Shown: one piece after another, positions 24,564-33,751 of the stretch | How positions within the stretch are numbered: the stretch's first letter is position 1 | Layout: every line of letters begins with the position of its first letter | NCBI RefSeq assembly: GCF_001597735.1 | Contig: NZ_LUTS01000002.1 | Span: forward strand, 310,001-374,000 | Reading direction: 5' to 3' | Source of the DNA: Neptuniibacter pectenicola | Lineage (GTDB): Bacteria; Pseudomonadota; Gammaproteobacteria; Pseudomonadales; Balneatricaceae | DNA: 64,000 bases | The notes under the pieces: generated by a model | Told to the model about the DNA's origin: nothing | Database searches by the model: none | Seen by the model: only the letters and a program-made list of their open reading frames with translations | Program-made: the position numbers and the translations under genes

Positions 24564-25919
24564 ATGAAACGCGTCACGACCTCGTTAAAAGCCAAAATAC
24601 TGCTGCTGTCTATATTGCCACTGATTATTGTGACGATCGCTATTACTATGATCAGCCTTAATCAGGCACATATTCTTTCTGAGCAAGAGATTAAAACCTT
24701 CGAAGAAAACCTCCTTCACTCTAAGCATCAAGAGCTACAACATTATGTCGCGTTGGCCATGAACGCGATAGAGGAGATTGTTGAAGAAGCGGAACCCGGC
24801 GATAAAAACGCTGAGAAAGAAATAAAGAACATGCTGCAAAACCTCATCTATAGCAGTGATGGCTATTTCTTTGTATATGACATGGCAGGCGTTAACTTAG
24901 TTCACCCCATCCAACCCGAGTTGGTCGGGCAGAACTTAATAGAGCTGCAAGATACCAATGGGAAGTATGTCATACGTGATTTGATTAAAATTGCGGAAGA
25001 GGGGGGCGGCTTTTATCGTTACTTATGGCGTAAACCTTCGGAAGGCCACCAAGAAAAAAAGCTAAGCTATGTGGTTAAAATCCCTAAATTTAATTGGATG
25101 ATGGGAACCGGTCTCTATATTGACGATATCGCTAAAGAGGTAGCGAATACCCGCCTTAAAGTGACACGTAATATCCGAAATACTTTCTTTACGGTGGTGG
25201 TCATTCTGTCTGCGACAATCATTGTTATTGCGCTCATCGGTGTCGCCATTAACATGCACTCATCACAGCTAGCGGATGTACGTCTACGCGAGCTAGCCCA
25301 TCGATACGTCCAATTTCAAGTGAGTCAACGGCGTAACTTTGCGCGTGAACTGCATGATGGCATTAACCAATTAATGGTATCGGTGAAATTTAGGTTAGAG
25401 CTGGCCCGAGATAAGCTTTTAAAAGGTGACGAAAGCGCGGTCCATGATATTACAAAGGGCTGCGATGTCCTTAATATGGCGATTCAAGAAGTACGCCGGA
25501 TCTCCCATGATCTAAGACCGATACAGCTTGATGACCTAGGGCTGGAATCAGGGTTATACAGTATGACCAGTGAGTTTTCTGAGCGTACCGGCATACAGAT
25601 GAATGTCAGAATAACCCTGCCAGAACAACGTTTACCTGATGACATTGAGATATCACTGTATAGAATAGCGCAAGAAACACTGACCAATATTGAAAAACAC
25701 GCGCAAGCTCAACATGTTGGTTTAAAAATATGGTCTGGTGAAGGCCACCTTTGGTTAGAAGTCTCAGATGATGGTAGAGGGTTTAATCCAGAGAAGACGG
25801 GAACAGGTATAGGTCTGCTTAACATGCGTGAACGTACCGAGTTACTCAGTGGCCGTTTTAGTATAAAAAGTCGTTTGGGTGTAGGCACACGTATTAAAGT
25901 CGGTTTCGCAATTTTATAG
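24564..25919 (+). CDS. Cache-domain histidine kinase (NarX/LuxR-system type)
   Basis: Membrane sensor kinase of 451 residues. It has an N-terminal membrane helix (about 12-32) and a periplasmic single-Cache domain (about 35-200; SSDGYFFVYDMAGVNLVHP, NWMMGTGLYIDDI). A second helix (about 208-230) leads to a HisKA_3 domain with FARELHDGINQLM, where histidine 264 is the expected phosphorylation site. The HATPase domain has TLTNIEKHAQA, DDGRGF and GTGIGLLNMRER. Cache domains of this type often sense small organic acids. It pairs with the response regulator 17 bp downstream. Confidence 0.9.
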   Translation: MKRVTTSLKAKILLLSILPLIIVTIAITMISLNQAHILSEQEIKTFEENLLHSKHQELQHYVALAMNAIEEIVEEAEPGDKNAEKEIKNMLQNLIYSSDGYFFVYDMAGVNLVHPIQPELVGQNLIELQDTNGKYVIRDLIKIAEEGGGFYRYLWRKPSEGHQEKKLSYVVKIPKFNWMMGTGLYIDDIAKEVANTRLKVTRNIRNTFFTVVVILSATIIVIALIGVAINMHSSQLADVRLRELAHRYVQFQVSQRRNFARELHDGINQLMVSVKFRLELARDKLLKGDESAVHDITKGCDVLNMAIQEVRRISHDLRPIQLDDLGLESGLYSMTSEFSERTGIQMNVRITLPEQRLPDDIEISLYRIAQETLTNIEKHAQAQHVGLKIWSGEGHLWLEVSDDGRGFNPEKTGTGIGLLNMRERTELLSGRFSIKSRLGVGTRIKVGFAIL

Positions 25920-25935
25920 GGGGTAACAACGTCTA

Positions 25936-26592
25936 ATGTCGACTGTAAACAAGATCCGCGTATTACTGGTTGATGATCATCCTCTCGTACTCGACGGGAT
26001 CAGTGCTCGTTTAGAAAGCGAAGCATTGCTTGAGATCGTGGGTATGGCCAATGATGGCCTACAAGCCTTGGAGTTAGCGGCTCAGCTTAACCCTGACGTG
26101 GTACTGATGGACATATCCATGCCGGTCATGAACGGGTTTGAAGCCTCAGAACGATTCCGCATTGAGCAACCCGACGTCAAAGTCTTAATTTTGAGTATGC
26201 ACGACAACCGCGAATATATTGTTAAGCTGATCAAATGCGGCGCGGCGGGTTATGTTTTAAAAGACGTTTCATCTAGTGAACTCATCTCGGCCATTGAAAC
26301 CGTCTATGGTGGCGGGACATACTTTAGCTCAGGGGCATCTCAAAGTTTATTTAGTCAGTTTGAGCAAGAGGGCGGGCAGGCCAGTGCTCAGGCACAGGAA
26401 GAGCTCACCGGTCGTGAAAAAGATGTATTAATCTTGGTGTCTGAAGGTAATAGTAATAAAGAGATTGCCCGAGAACTCGATATCTCGGTACGTACCGTCG
26501 AAACCCACCGACAAAATATTAAGCAGAAATTAGATATACATACGGCCGCAGGGCTCACTCGTTATGCGATAGAACATAAGCTGGTGGATTGA
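25936..26592 (+). CDS. NarL/LuxR-family response regulator
   Basis: A 218-residue regulator. The receiver domain has DDHP (13-16), phospho-acceptor aspartate 59 in VLMDISMP, and lysine in YVLKDVS. The C-terminal LuxR helix-turn-helix reads LTGREKDVLILVSEGNSNKE then ISVRTVETHRQNIKQKL. It is co-transcribed with the kinase. Target genes are not evident; the alanine, TRAP or chemotaxis genes in the window are possibilities only. Confidence 0.93.
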   Translation: MSTVNKIRVLLVDDHPLVLDGISARLESEALLEIVGMANDGLQALELAAQLNPDVVLMDISMPVMNGFEASERFRIEQPDVKVLILSMHDNREYIVKLIKCGAAGYVLKDVSSSELISAIETVYGGGTYFSSGASQSLFSQFEQEGGQASAQAQEELTGREKDVLILVSEGNSNKEIARELDISVRTVETHRQNIKQKLDIHTAAGLTRYAIEHKLVD

Positions 26593-26606
26593 GCGTGAGA
26601 CCGTTA

Positions 26607-26646
26607 GAGCATATGAAAATCATCACTGATGATTGTTCATATGCTC
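26607..26646. terminator. Long hairpin between response regulator and chemoreceptor
   Basis: GAGCATATGAA pairs with TTCATATGCTC (11 bp) and inside it AATCATC pairs with GATGATT (7 bp) around a 3-base loop, with a single G bulge. The 40-base structure lies between convergent genes. It lacks a strong T-run on either strand, so it is a candidate bidirectional terminator or RNA-stabilising element. Confidence 0.6.
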
Positions 26647-26681
26647 GGGTGTTACTCGGTTTGCCAATGAAAGGGTTCTGT

Positions 26682-28313
26682 TTAATTTACACGAAATTTA
26701 GTGATCATCGCTTTAAGCTCGTTGGACAGCGCGTTAAGCTCCGCACTCGATAATGATATTTTTTCCGCACTATGGCTCGAGGTATTAGAGGCATTGTGCA
26801 GGTTAATCAGTGATTGATTAATCTCTTCAGAGACGCTGGCTTGCTCATTGGATGCGCTAGAGATGAGGGCATTCATATCCGTAATACTCAAGACCGCTGT
26901 TGATATATCTTCTAAAGCACGGCCCGCTTCAGTGGCTTTAGCGCCTGTTATCTCGGCTTTTTCTTGGCCTTCGTCCATGGCCGTTACGGCGTCAGAGATC
27001 CCCGATTGCAAACGTTCAATCGCTTCTTGTATCTCTTGTGTAGAGACCTGGGTACGTTGCGCGAGTGTACGTACTTCATCGGCTACAACGGCAAACCCAC
27101 GGCCTTGATCGCCTGCACGGGCTGCCTCGATTGCAGCATTAAGCGCAAGTAAGTTGGTTTGCTCGGCAACACTTTTGATCACATCAATAATGGAGCCTAT
27201 GTTCTCGCTATCGGATTCCAGTGTTTTAATTTTACCGGATACACTTTGTACATCGGTCACCAGTGCATTGGTCGCTACAACCGCTTGATTGACGATTGTA
27301 GACCCTAGCTGAGCCTTGTCTTTTGTGTTGCGTGCATCCGTATCGGCTTGCTCGGCATTGCGTGAGATCTCTTGCGATGTTGCCGCCATTTCGTTCATCG
27401 CGGCAGACACTTGTTCTATCTCTGCACGTTGGGTATTAATACTCGACTTTGTTTCAACACTGACATTTGTCATATCGGTCGCAGCGTTGGCCAGTCGATT
27501 GGTCGCGGATGATATTTGGCTCACCATCTCACGTACTTGTGCAATCATGGTATTAAAGCTTCGGCTGATCGTGCCTAACTCATTTTTACCTTCAGTATGT
27601 AAGGTGAGGGTTAAATCAGATGACTCAGAAATACGCTCAATGGTTTCCTGCATATGTGACAGTGGAGTCATCATGGAGCGGTAGATATAGGTTGATATGG
27701 CAATCAGTAGCACCATAATCACTATTGATAAGACCGACAGCATCAGAACACTTTCTGCATACACCTGTTGAATAGTTTCATATTCCTGCTTAGCAACGCG
27801 CAGTTGTAAGTTAATTAACTCCGTCACTTTCTCACTAATCGGGTCTATATGGGCGTAAAGTGGGCCGTCCAACGCGTCAAGCTGCCCCTCTGGGCTTCCT
27901 GATATACGGTTGAGGGTTTGCAGTGCATTATCGATAGCGGTGTTTGCTGACACGAAAAGGGTTTGTGCTTCATTCGCGAGCTGCCTTTCCTCATCGGATA
28001 GACCGGTCGCGAGATACGCTTGCCACTTTAGGTCAATCTCCTGTTTAGAACTCTCAATATCTTTTATTGTCTGCGTTAACGTAAAAATACCAGCATTCGC
28101 TTTATTGATCGCGTCGATAACGAGCACCGCATAGTCATCGGCAATAATCTTTAAATCTTCGAGTGGGACAACCCGATCATGATAAATCCGTTTAGAGCCA
28201 GCTTCCGTTAACTTCAGCTCTTGCAGTGCAAATAGCGTAATAAATATCAATCCAATAACAGGCAGAGCCACCATAATGGCTAATTTTGTTTTGATGGAAA
28301 CATCTTTAAGCAT
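26682..28313 (-). CDS. Methyl-accepting chemotaxis protein
   Basis: Chemoreceptor of 543 residues with membrane helices at about 11-31 and 188-210. The periplasmic domain is helical and of four-helix-bundle type. A HAMP domain with [12 protein letters not shown] follows, then the long signalling coiled coil with the hairpin tip [20 protein letters not shown] and [17 protein letters not shown]. No C-terminal CheR-binding pentapeptide is present (it ends KFRVN). It is transcribed toward the kinase-regulator pair. The ligand is unknown. Confidence 0.95.
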   Translation of the reverse strand: MLKDVSIKTKLAIMVALPVIGLIFITLFALQELKLTEAGSKRIYHDRVVPLEDLKIIADDYAVLVIDAINKANAGIFTLTQTIKDIESSKQEIDLKWQAYLATGLSDEERQLANEAQTLFVSANTAIDNALQTLNRISGSPEGQLDALDGPLYAHIDPISEKVTELINLQLRVAKQEYETIQQVYAESVLMLSVLSIVIMVLLIAISTYIYRSMMTPLSHMQETIERISESSDLTLTLHTEGKNELGTISRSFNTMIAQVREMVSQISSATNRLANAATDMTNVSVETKSSINTQRAEIEQVSAAMNEMAATSQEISRNAEQADTDARNTKDKAQLGSTIVNQAVVATNALVTDVQSVSGKIKTLESDSENIGSIIDVIKSVAEQTNLLALNAAIEAARAGDQGRGFAVVADEVRTLAQRTQVSTQEIQEAIERLQSGISDAVTAMDEGQEKAEITGAKATEAGRALEDISTAVLSITDMNALISSASNEQASVSEEINQSLINLHNASNTSSHSAEKISLSSAELNALSNELKAMITKFRVN

Positions 28314-28655
28314 AGGGTCTGCCTCTTTTTTGCATCGACATGGTTGCGTATGCGTGGATAAATGTCTGATTGATGGGAGTACTGAGTTTCATGGCAGTAA
28401 GCGCTGCATTGTAGAGCTGAGGCTATCCAGATCATATGGATAGAAAGGAAAGCACCTCGCAGAAACCCTTACAAAGAGATCGCTAACTACTCATCGTATG
28501 TACTGCTCTCGCAGGTCGTACCTCGCATGACCTCCCACTGGATGTATTCTAGTTTGCTTAGGTCTAATCATAAAGTGAGGAATGACATCTAATGGTAGAT
28601 ATCTCTGGTTAGAGTGGTGTTAATGATTATTTTTAGAAAAAATATCAAAAATATA
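28314..28655. other. Intergenic region between chemoreceptor and tRNA gene
   Basis: About 340 bases without a plausible gene. The right-hand part (28590-28655) is very AT-rich, as expected upstream of the tRNA promoter. No sigma-28-type promoter was recognised for the chemoreceptor gene. Confidence 0.4.
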
Positions 28656-28683
28656 TTGAACTGGTTAAACAGCGTTGTATACT
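28656..28683 (+). promoter_or_regulatory. tRNA promoter
   Basis: TTGAAC (28656-28661) and TATACT (28678-28683) are separated by 16 bases. A GC-rich discriminator, typical of stable-RNA promoters under stringent control, and the tRNA start (28699) follow. Confidence 0.7.
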
Positions 28684-28698
28684 GCGCACCACCTATTT

Positions 28699-28775
28699 AG
28701 GACTATAGCTCAGTTGGTTAGAGCACTTGCTCGACATGCAAGGGGTCGTCAGTTCGAATCTGACTAGTCCTACCA
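28699..28775 (+). tRNA. tRNA-Val (GAC), with C at position 33
   Basis: A full cloverleaf of 77 bases including encoded CCA. The acceptor AGGACTA pairs with TAGTCCT, the D stem GCTC with GAGC, the anticodon stem CTTGC with GCAAG and the T stem GTCAG with CTGAC around TTCGAAT. The anticodon at 28733-28735 is GAC (valine). The base before it (28732) is C where nearly all elongator tRNAs have U33, needed for the U-turn. Either this copy is compromised or the lineage tolerates C33. Confidence 0.9.
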
Positions 28776-28958
28776 AATACAAAGAAGCCTCGCGAATGCG
28801 GGGCTTTTTGCTATCAGGACTAGCAGATGAGAACTGCGCAGTTTGAGCCGAGCGCAGCGAGACCACATCGGAGCTTGCGACGATAGCCCGAAGGGGAATA
28901 ATCTGACTAGTCCTACCAAATACAAAGAAGCCTCGCGAATGCGGGGCTTTTTGCTATC
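28757..28958 (+). repeat. 59-bp direct duplication of tRNA 3' end plus terminator
   Basis: Bases 28757-28815 and 28900-28958 are identical over 59 bp. Each carries the tRNA T-loop/acceptor 3' part, CCA and the terminator. Between them, AGGACTA at 28816-28822 repeats the tRNA 5' acceptor strand, and the following 77 bases (28823-28899) are unrelated to a tRNA body. The second unit (28816-28918) could still close an acceptor stem, so it looks like a decayed tandem tRNA copy or the scar of an element that inserted at the tRNA 3' end. Confidence 0.85.
28785..28810 (+). terminator. Terminator after tRNA-Val
   Basis: AGCCTCGC pairs with GCGGGGCT (one G-T pair) around a GAAT loop, followed by TTTTT. 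A second identical copy lies 143 bp downstream inside the duplicated segment. Confidence 0.88.
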
Positions 28959-29000
28959 TGAACTATATCGATGCTGTCCGGTCGTTTTTCCATCTTGCAT

Positions 29001-29082
29001 AAAATCAACTCATTAGTTTAATTTATTGTAAAATAAATCTATTAGTTTATATTTAAGTAAAGTAAATAGATAAGTTGATTTT
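29001..29082. promoter_or_regulatory. Operator-like repeats upstream of hipB
   Basis: AAAATCAACT (29001-29010) and its exact complement AGTTGATTTT (29073-29082) bracket an AT-rich segment holding two direct copies of ATTAGTTTA (29012-29020, 29041-29049). The layout, just before the antitoxin ATG, fits multi-site autoregulation by a HipB-type dimer. Confidence 0.5.
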
Positions 29083-29084
29083 AT

Positions 29085-29447
29085 ATGCGTTTTCCAGAAC
29101 AGGTTGGTCAAGAGGTTGCTAAATACCGTAAAGCTAAAGTCGGTCCGCAAAATGCGATGCAGGCGCTTACGGGGATGAAGACTCAGCAATATAACCGATT
29201 AGAAAATGGAGCGGATGTTCGGCTGTCTACGTTATTTCGTGTGACTGATGCACTCGCGCTTGAAATGGCGCTGGTGCCGCGTGAACGTATGTTGTTGGTG
29301 GATATGATTCTTAATGCTTCTGAAGCGCAGTTGGAAACTTACAAGCAATTTATGCTTCAGCAACTTCAGTATGAAGAGGATCCATCGAAGGCTTTATCAT
29401 CAGCAACAGGGATAAATGCATTAATGCAGGAACTTTCAGATGAGTGA
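29085..29447 (+). CDS. hipB: HipB-like antitoxin / XRE-type regulator
   Basis: A 120-residue helix-turn-helix protein. Residues about 5-60 (GQEVAKYRKAKVGPQNAMQALTG) resemble XRE-type DNA-binding domains, with QQYNRLENGADVRLSTLFRV covering the recognition region. HipB-family proteins bind HipA, neutralise it and repress their own operon. The 3' end overlaps hipA by 8 bp, typical of toxin-antitoxin pairs. The longer C-terminal tail (about 60-120) exceeds that of E. coli HipB. Confidence 0.8.
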   Translation: MRFPEQVGQEVAKYRKAKVGPQNAMQALTGMKTQQYNRLENGADVRLSTLFRVTDALALEMALVPRERMLLVDMILNASEAQLETYKQFMLQQLQYEEDPSKALSSATGINALMQELSDE

Positions 29448-30690
29448 TAAACGCCATGAGAGGGTGGCTGCCCTGAGTATTACTCTCCATGGTACACAGG
29501 TGGGTATATTAGTTAATTACGCTAATTCAAAAAATATTTTGGTATTTTCGCCTGAATATCAAAAGCTTCATCCCGCCTTAAAGCCTACCGTTTCCCTTGC
29601 GCAGATAGATGCCCCGCAATTCCTTGCGAACCCTCAAATGACATCAATTCGCTTGCCCCCTGTTTTATCGAATTTATTACCTGAGGGAGCATTAAGAAAA
29701 TGGATGGCGCAGGGGGTTAAAGTCAGCGAGGAGAATGAGTTTCCTTTACTGGCGTATGTTGGGGACAATCTACCGGGTGCGATTAGGGCTATTCCACTGG
29801 CTGCGAATGAGGTGCCGCCTTGGGCGCTTATTAACCGTGAACAGGCTGAGCCTATACTGATGGATCTTGGCGCGAAGTCTCGTCAGTTTTCCCTTGCGGG
29901 TGTGCAGATCAAGTTTTCATCGGCCTATAAAGATGGGCGTTATAACATCGATTCGGGGATTGAGGGAGATAATTGGATTATAAAAACGCCCTCGACGATT
30001 CACCTCTATGTGCCCGAAAATGAATACACCGTTATGCGGTTGGCTGAATCTATAGGTGTCGATATACCAGAGATTAAATTAGTGGAGCTTGCTGATTTGA
30101 ACGGGCTACCGGATATAGCGCTCCCGAATGAATCATATGCTTACGCCATTAAACGCTTTGATCGAACGGAGCAGGGTAGAGTACATACGGAAGATTTTGC
30201 TCAGATTTTCAATCTATATGCCAGTGATAAATATGATAAGGCTAATTATGAAATGATAGGCCGAACGCTGTTTAAATATTCAAGTATTCGTGATGTTCAG
30301 CAGTTGGCGGTTCGTCTTTTAGCAAATATTTTATTGGGCAACGGTGATGCTCATACAAAGAATTTCTCTGTAATTTATCCAGACCATATTAACCCTGAAT
30401 TATCACCCGCATACGATATTGTGTTCACTGCTGCATACATTCAGGGAGAGCGAAAAACTGGGTTGAATATGGCGAAAGAGAAAGATTGGTATCGACTATC
30501 ACTCGCTCATTTTGAGGTGTGGTCGAATAGAATCGGTGTGCCGTGGATCGCGGTTAGAGAGTCGTTGTATCATGCAATCGAAAAATCTAAGCTATGGCCT
30601 GAGTTATTGACGGATTTACCTATGCATGAAGCTCATAAACAACGTTTGAGGGCGCATTGGGCGAAACTTCAGGATGATTTTAAGCTGTAA
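29440..30690 (+). CDS. hipA: HipA-family serine/threonine kinase toxin
   Basis: A 416-residue HipA protein. Kinase-fold motifs are SLAGVQIKFS (151-160, P-loop-like), the IIKTP lysine at 182, YAIKRFDR (235-242), the catalytic loop NGDAHTKN with aspartate 303 (301-308) and the metal-binding aspartate in AYDIV (326). HipA kinases phosphorylate targets such as glutamyl-tRNA synthetase and slow growth. All expected catalytic residues are present, so it is predicted to be active. It is coupled to hipB and lies next to a disturbed tRNA locus, a common site for such modules. Confidence 0.9.
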   Translation: MSDKRHERVAALSITLHGTQVGILVNYANSKNILVFSPEYQKLHPALKPTVSLAQIDAPQFLANPQMTSIRLPPVLSNLLPEGALRKWMAQGVKVSEENEFPLLAYVGDNLPGAIRAIPLAANEVPPWALINREQAEPILMDLGAKSRQFSLAGVQIKFSSAYKDGRYNIDSGIEGDNWIIKTPSTIHLYVPENEYTVMRLAESIGVDIPEIKLVELADLNGLPDIALPNESYAYAIKRFDRTEQGRVHTEDFAQIFNLYASDKYDKANYEMIGRTLFKYSSIRDVQQLAVRLLANILLGNGDAHTKNFSVIYPDHINPELSPAYDIVFTAAYIQGERKTGLNMAKEKDWYRLSLAHFEVWSNRIGVPWIAVRESLYHAIEKSKLWPELLTDLPMHEAHKQRLRAHWAKLQDDFKL

Positions 30691-30733
30691 ACGTGATCTC
30701 CCTCTTTCTGTTTTTCTAGGGTTATATTGATGT

Positions 30734-30758
30734 AAAAACCGCTATGATGGCGGTTTTT
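30734..30758. terminator. Terminator between hipA and mscS-like gene
   Basis: AAAAACCGC and GCGGTTTTT form a 9-bp stem with a 7-base loop and T-runs on both strands, between convergent genes. Confidence 0.88.
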
Positions 30759-30802
30759 TTATGTGTATAGATTAGCGTTTAAACCAGACCTTTTTTAAAG
30801 GT

Positions 30803-31684
30803 TTAGTGCTCTTTTAGTGTGCGGACTTCGTCTGTCACTTTTGTTGCTAGGCTGCGAAGGTGTAGGTCCCGTTGTGGAAAGGGAATCTCTATTTTGTATT
30901 TTCTAAAGGCATCGTCAATCGCCCATAAGTAATCAGACATGATGGCGGTAGGGCGTTTGACTTGATCGGCTGTTACCCAAACGCCTAGAGTAAAATCTAA
31001 GCTGCTATCGCCGAAGCCGGTCATCCATACGATAGGTTCTTTTCCTTTGAGTGTTAGGGTGTAAGGGACGACCGCCGCGGCCTCTAACATCGCTTGTTTG
31101 ACTAGGTCTTTATCGCTGCCATAAGCAACGCCCACAGGGATACGAAAGCGGCGGATGGATTCTTCTAGGGTCCAGTTGATCACGTTACTGTTGGTGAGGT
31201 CGGCGTTGGGGATCAGGATATCAACATTATCATTTGTGCGGATGAGTGTTGCTCGCATGTGGATCTCCATCACTTCACCGGTGATCCCCGTGTCTAGCTC
31301 AATAAAGTCGCCGACTTTTAGGCTGCGTTCAAGCATGATCGCGACCCCAGAGACAAAGTTGTTGACGATTCCCTGTAGCCCTAACCCGATACCTATACCT
31401 AATGCACTGGCAATGAGTGCTAGTTTACTAATATCAATGCCTAACGAGGCAACTGCCATCAGTAAGCCCGCCACGATAATGACGTAATGGGCTAAGCGTA
31501 CAATGATGTACATCTGGTCGTGGGAGAGAACAGCTCTGGTTTTGGCGAGGTATTTGAACCACTTTTTAACAAAGGAGGCGATAACAAAGGTTAAGATAAT
31601 GATGGTGATACAGATCACCAGTTGATTGGCGAGTAACTGGTACTCGCCGACATTCAGCAGTGGATAATTCCAAAATTCAGTCAT
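30803..31684 (-). CDS. MscS-family mechanosensitive channel
   Basis: A 293-residue small-conductance mechanosensitive channel protein. It has three membrane helices; the third, pore-lining helix reads ALGIGIGLGLQGIVNNFVSG, followed by IMLERSLKVGDFIEL, the classic start of the cytoplasmic beta domain. IRTNDNVDILIPNADL continues the family pattern. It releases solutes during hypo-osmotic shock. It is the last gene of a leftward series. Confidence 0.93.
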   Translation of the reverse strand: MTEFWNYPLLNVGEYQLLANQLVICITIIILTFVIASFVKKWFKYLAKTRAVLSHDQMYIIVRLAHYVIIVAGLLMAVASLGIDISKLALIASALGIGIGLGLQGIVNNFVSGVAIMLERSLKVGDFIELDTGITGEVMEIHMRATLIRTNDNVDILIPNADLTNSNVINWTLEESIRRFRIPVGVAYGSDKDLVKQAMLEAAAVVPYTLTLKGKEPIVWMTGFGDSSLDFTLGVWVTADQVKRPTAIMSDYLWAIDDAFRKYKIEIPFPQRDLHLRSLATKVTDEVRTLKEH

Positions 31685-31720
31685 TTTTAATAGCCCTTGC
31701 TGATAACGGTTGAGCCGAAG

Positions 31721-32665
31721 TTAGATCCATTTTTTACGCTTAAAGAGTACGATCAGTGAAACGGATATGAAGAGCATACTGCTAAGTAGAATGTAGTAAG
31801 CGTTAGGGTGGTGTAATTCTGGGATATTTTCAAAGTTCATCCCGTATAACCCTGCTAAGAAGCTTAAGGGTACAAAAATAGCGGTAATAACGGTCAGCAC
31901 CCGCATAGACACATTCTGTTGATGTGAGCTTATGGAGATGTAGCCTTCGACCATATCAGAGCACATCTCATAATACAGGCAGGATAAGCTGTAGATCCGT
32001 TCAAAACGTTCATAAACATCGGTGAGGTAGTGTTCATGTTTTGACAGTTGAATAAAGGATTCACTGTTATCGTTTGCGTGGGAGCAAAACTCTGCAAACA
32101 TCTGCTGGTGGTAATTAAAGATACGTTTTAGGCGAAGCAGTTTTATACGGTAACCCGCTAATGCGGCCATATGTTTTTCGCCTTCACCGGCCAATAGCGC
32201 GTCTTCCTGTCGTCCTAAGACGTCTTCAAATTCCAGCATATTGGATAGGTAGGTATCGGATGAACGATGCATGATCTTTAGGGCCAGAAGCATCGGCTCT
32301 TCTACGTATTCTGGCAACTCATCAGCCAGCAGAATCTGACTAATCCCCATCGAATGCTCAGGGTGTACCGTTACAAGGTAGCGATCATTGATAAAAAAGC
32401 CGATCTGTTGGTGGTCGTATTCCAGTTCATTAATGACTTCGGAAATACCACGGTACAGGATAAAGGTCTGATGTTGGAAAAGCTCTATTTTGGGGGGGTG
32501 GCGTGTTCGCAGTACATCTTTAACCGCAAGCGCATTGCAGTTTAAAGAGGCGAGTAGCTCGCCCACCCGGTGTTGATCCATGTCGCTATATTGGATATCA
32601 ATCCAAATAAAGCTCGATGGGTCATCTAGCCATGCGGCGATCTGGTCATCATTACCGATGCTCAT
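31721..32665 (-). CDS. corA: CorA-family divalent metal transporter
   Basis: CorA/ZntB-type pentameric channel. The large cytoplasmic N-terminal domain is followed by two C-terminal helices, the first ending in the signature YGMNFENIP, with the periplasmic loop and KRKK tail after it. ATG 32665 is preferred because AAAAGG precedes it by seven bases; ATG 32701 would add 12 residues without a ribosome site. The substrate is probably magnesium, but ZntB-like zinc export cannot be excluded. Confidence 0.88.
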   Translation of the reverse strand: MSIGNDDQIAAWLDDPSSFIWIDIQYSDMDQHRVGELLASLNCNALAVKDVLRTRHPPKIELFQHQTFILYRGISEVINELEYDHQQIGFFINDRYLVTVHPEHSMGISQILLADELPEYVEEPMLLALKIMHRSSDTYLSNMLEFEDVLGRQEDALLAGEGEKHMAALAGYRIKLLRLKRIFNYHQQMFAEFCSHANDNSESFIQLSKHEHYLTDVYERFERIYSLSCLYYEMCSDMVEGYISISSHQQNVSMRVLTVITAIFVPLSFLAGLYGMNFENIPELHHPNAYYILLSSMLFISVSLIVLFKRKKWI

Positions 32666-32720
32666 CGCATGACCTTTTCTTTTCCAATATGTTGTAACCA
32701 TTTAACCGGCGATCCTGTGT

Positions 32721-33746
32721 TTATCGATTAAGTTCATCAGATAGATCTTCTTGGAACTCATCAACTTTAGCTTCAATCTCTTCAATGTCACCAAAACGAG
32801 CAATGTGGTAAAGCGCATCACCTTCGTTGACGAGAGGGAGGTTGGTTTTGCCAATAATAATTCCGCTATAGGGGGAGGTGATTTGTGCTTCTTTTTCCCC
32901 AAAGGGATCAGATACAACACCGAGTAGGGTGCCTTTGCTTACACGGCCGCCTAAGGGGATAAGTGCACGTAAAATACCGCTGTCTGAGGCTCTTACCCAT
33001 GAGCTAGAGCGGGCAACAACCGGTTCTTTATACGATTTGCTGGTGCCACGGGAGGGCGGAAGCATACCTAATGAACGCATGACATTCACAATCCCTTTAA
33101 CACCGGCTCTAATCGCCATCTCGTCAAAACGTAGTGCTTCACCTGCCTCATATAAAAGCATAGGTATGCCATGTTCGGCGGCGGCTTCCCTAAGTGACCC
33201 GTCCCGTAGGTTAGAGGAGATGATCACTGGAACATTAAAGGCCCGTGCGAGTCGCTCGGTCTCCTCATCATCCAGGTTGGCACGAATTTGAGGCAGGTTT
33301 GTACGATGTACTGCGCCCGTATGAAGGTCGATGCCGTGGGTACTTTGACAGACAATCTCTTCCATAAAAAGGTGCGCAATACGTGCAGCCAGTGAGCCTT
33401 TTTCGCTACCGGGAAAGGAGCGGTTGAGGTCGCGGCGGTCGGGTAGGTAACGGGAGTGGCTAAGTAAGCCATGTACGTTAACGATAGGCACTGCGATCAA
33501 TGTACCTTTAAGACGCTTGAGCGCCGGCAACGTTAATACACGCCGAATAATCTCAACGCCATTAATCTCATCCCCATGAATAGCGGCACTGAGAAACAGC
33601 CTAGGTCCACCCCGTTTGCCGTTGACCACGTGAACGGGGATTGTCATGGGTGTATGGGTATATAGCCGCCCGGCAGGCAGTTCAATCGTTGTTCGCGTGC
33701 CGGGGGCGACATGTGTTCCGTTAATTGTGAATGTGGTATCTGCCAT
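32721..33746 (-). CDS. Succinylglutamate desuccinylase/aspartoacylase-family metallohydrolase
   Basis: Zinc-dependent M14-type hydrolase, 341 residues. Zinc ligands are visible in AAIHGDEINGVE (His57, Glu60) and GIDLHTGAVH (His142), with DLNRSFPG (106-113) for substrate binding. The C-terminal part (about 240-330) resembles the barrel-sandwich domain of this subfamily (LLGVVSDPFGEKEAQITSP). It is 5 bp downstream of the RimK-like ligase gene and so is likely to hydrolyse an amide or peptide bond related to what that ligase makes; the precise substrate is unknown. Confidence 0.85.
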   Translation of the reverse strand: MADTTFTINGTHVAPGTRTTIELPAGRLYTHTPMTIPVHVVNGKRGGPRLFLSAAIHGDEINGVEIIRRVLTLPALKRLKGTLIAVPIVNVHGLLSHSRYLPDRRDLNRSFPGSEKGSLAARIAHLFMEEIVCQSTHGIDLHTGAVHRTNLPQIRANLDDEETERLARAFNVPVIISSNLRDGSLREAAAEHGIPMLLYEAGEALRFDEMAIRAGVKGIVNVMRSLGMLPPSRGTSKSYKEPVVARSSSWVRASDSGILRALIPLGGRVSKGTLLGVVSDPFGEKEAQITSPYSGIIIGKTNLPLVNEGDALYHIARFGDIEEIEAKVDEFQEDLSDELNR

Positions 33747-33751
33747 AGGGA

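Noticed and set aside
28699-30758. Integrated phage or genomic island at the tRNA gene
   Set aside because: No integrase gene is present and the repeats lie only 143 bp apart, not around hipBA.
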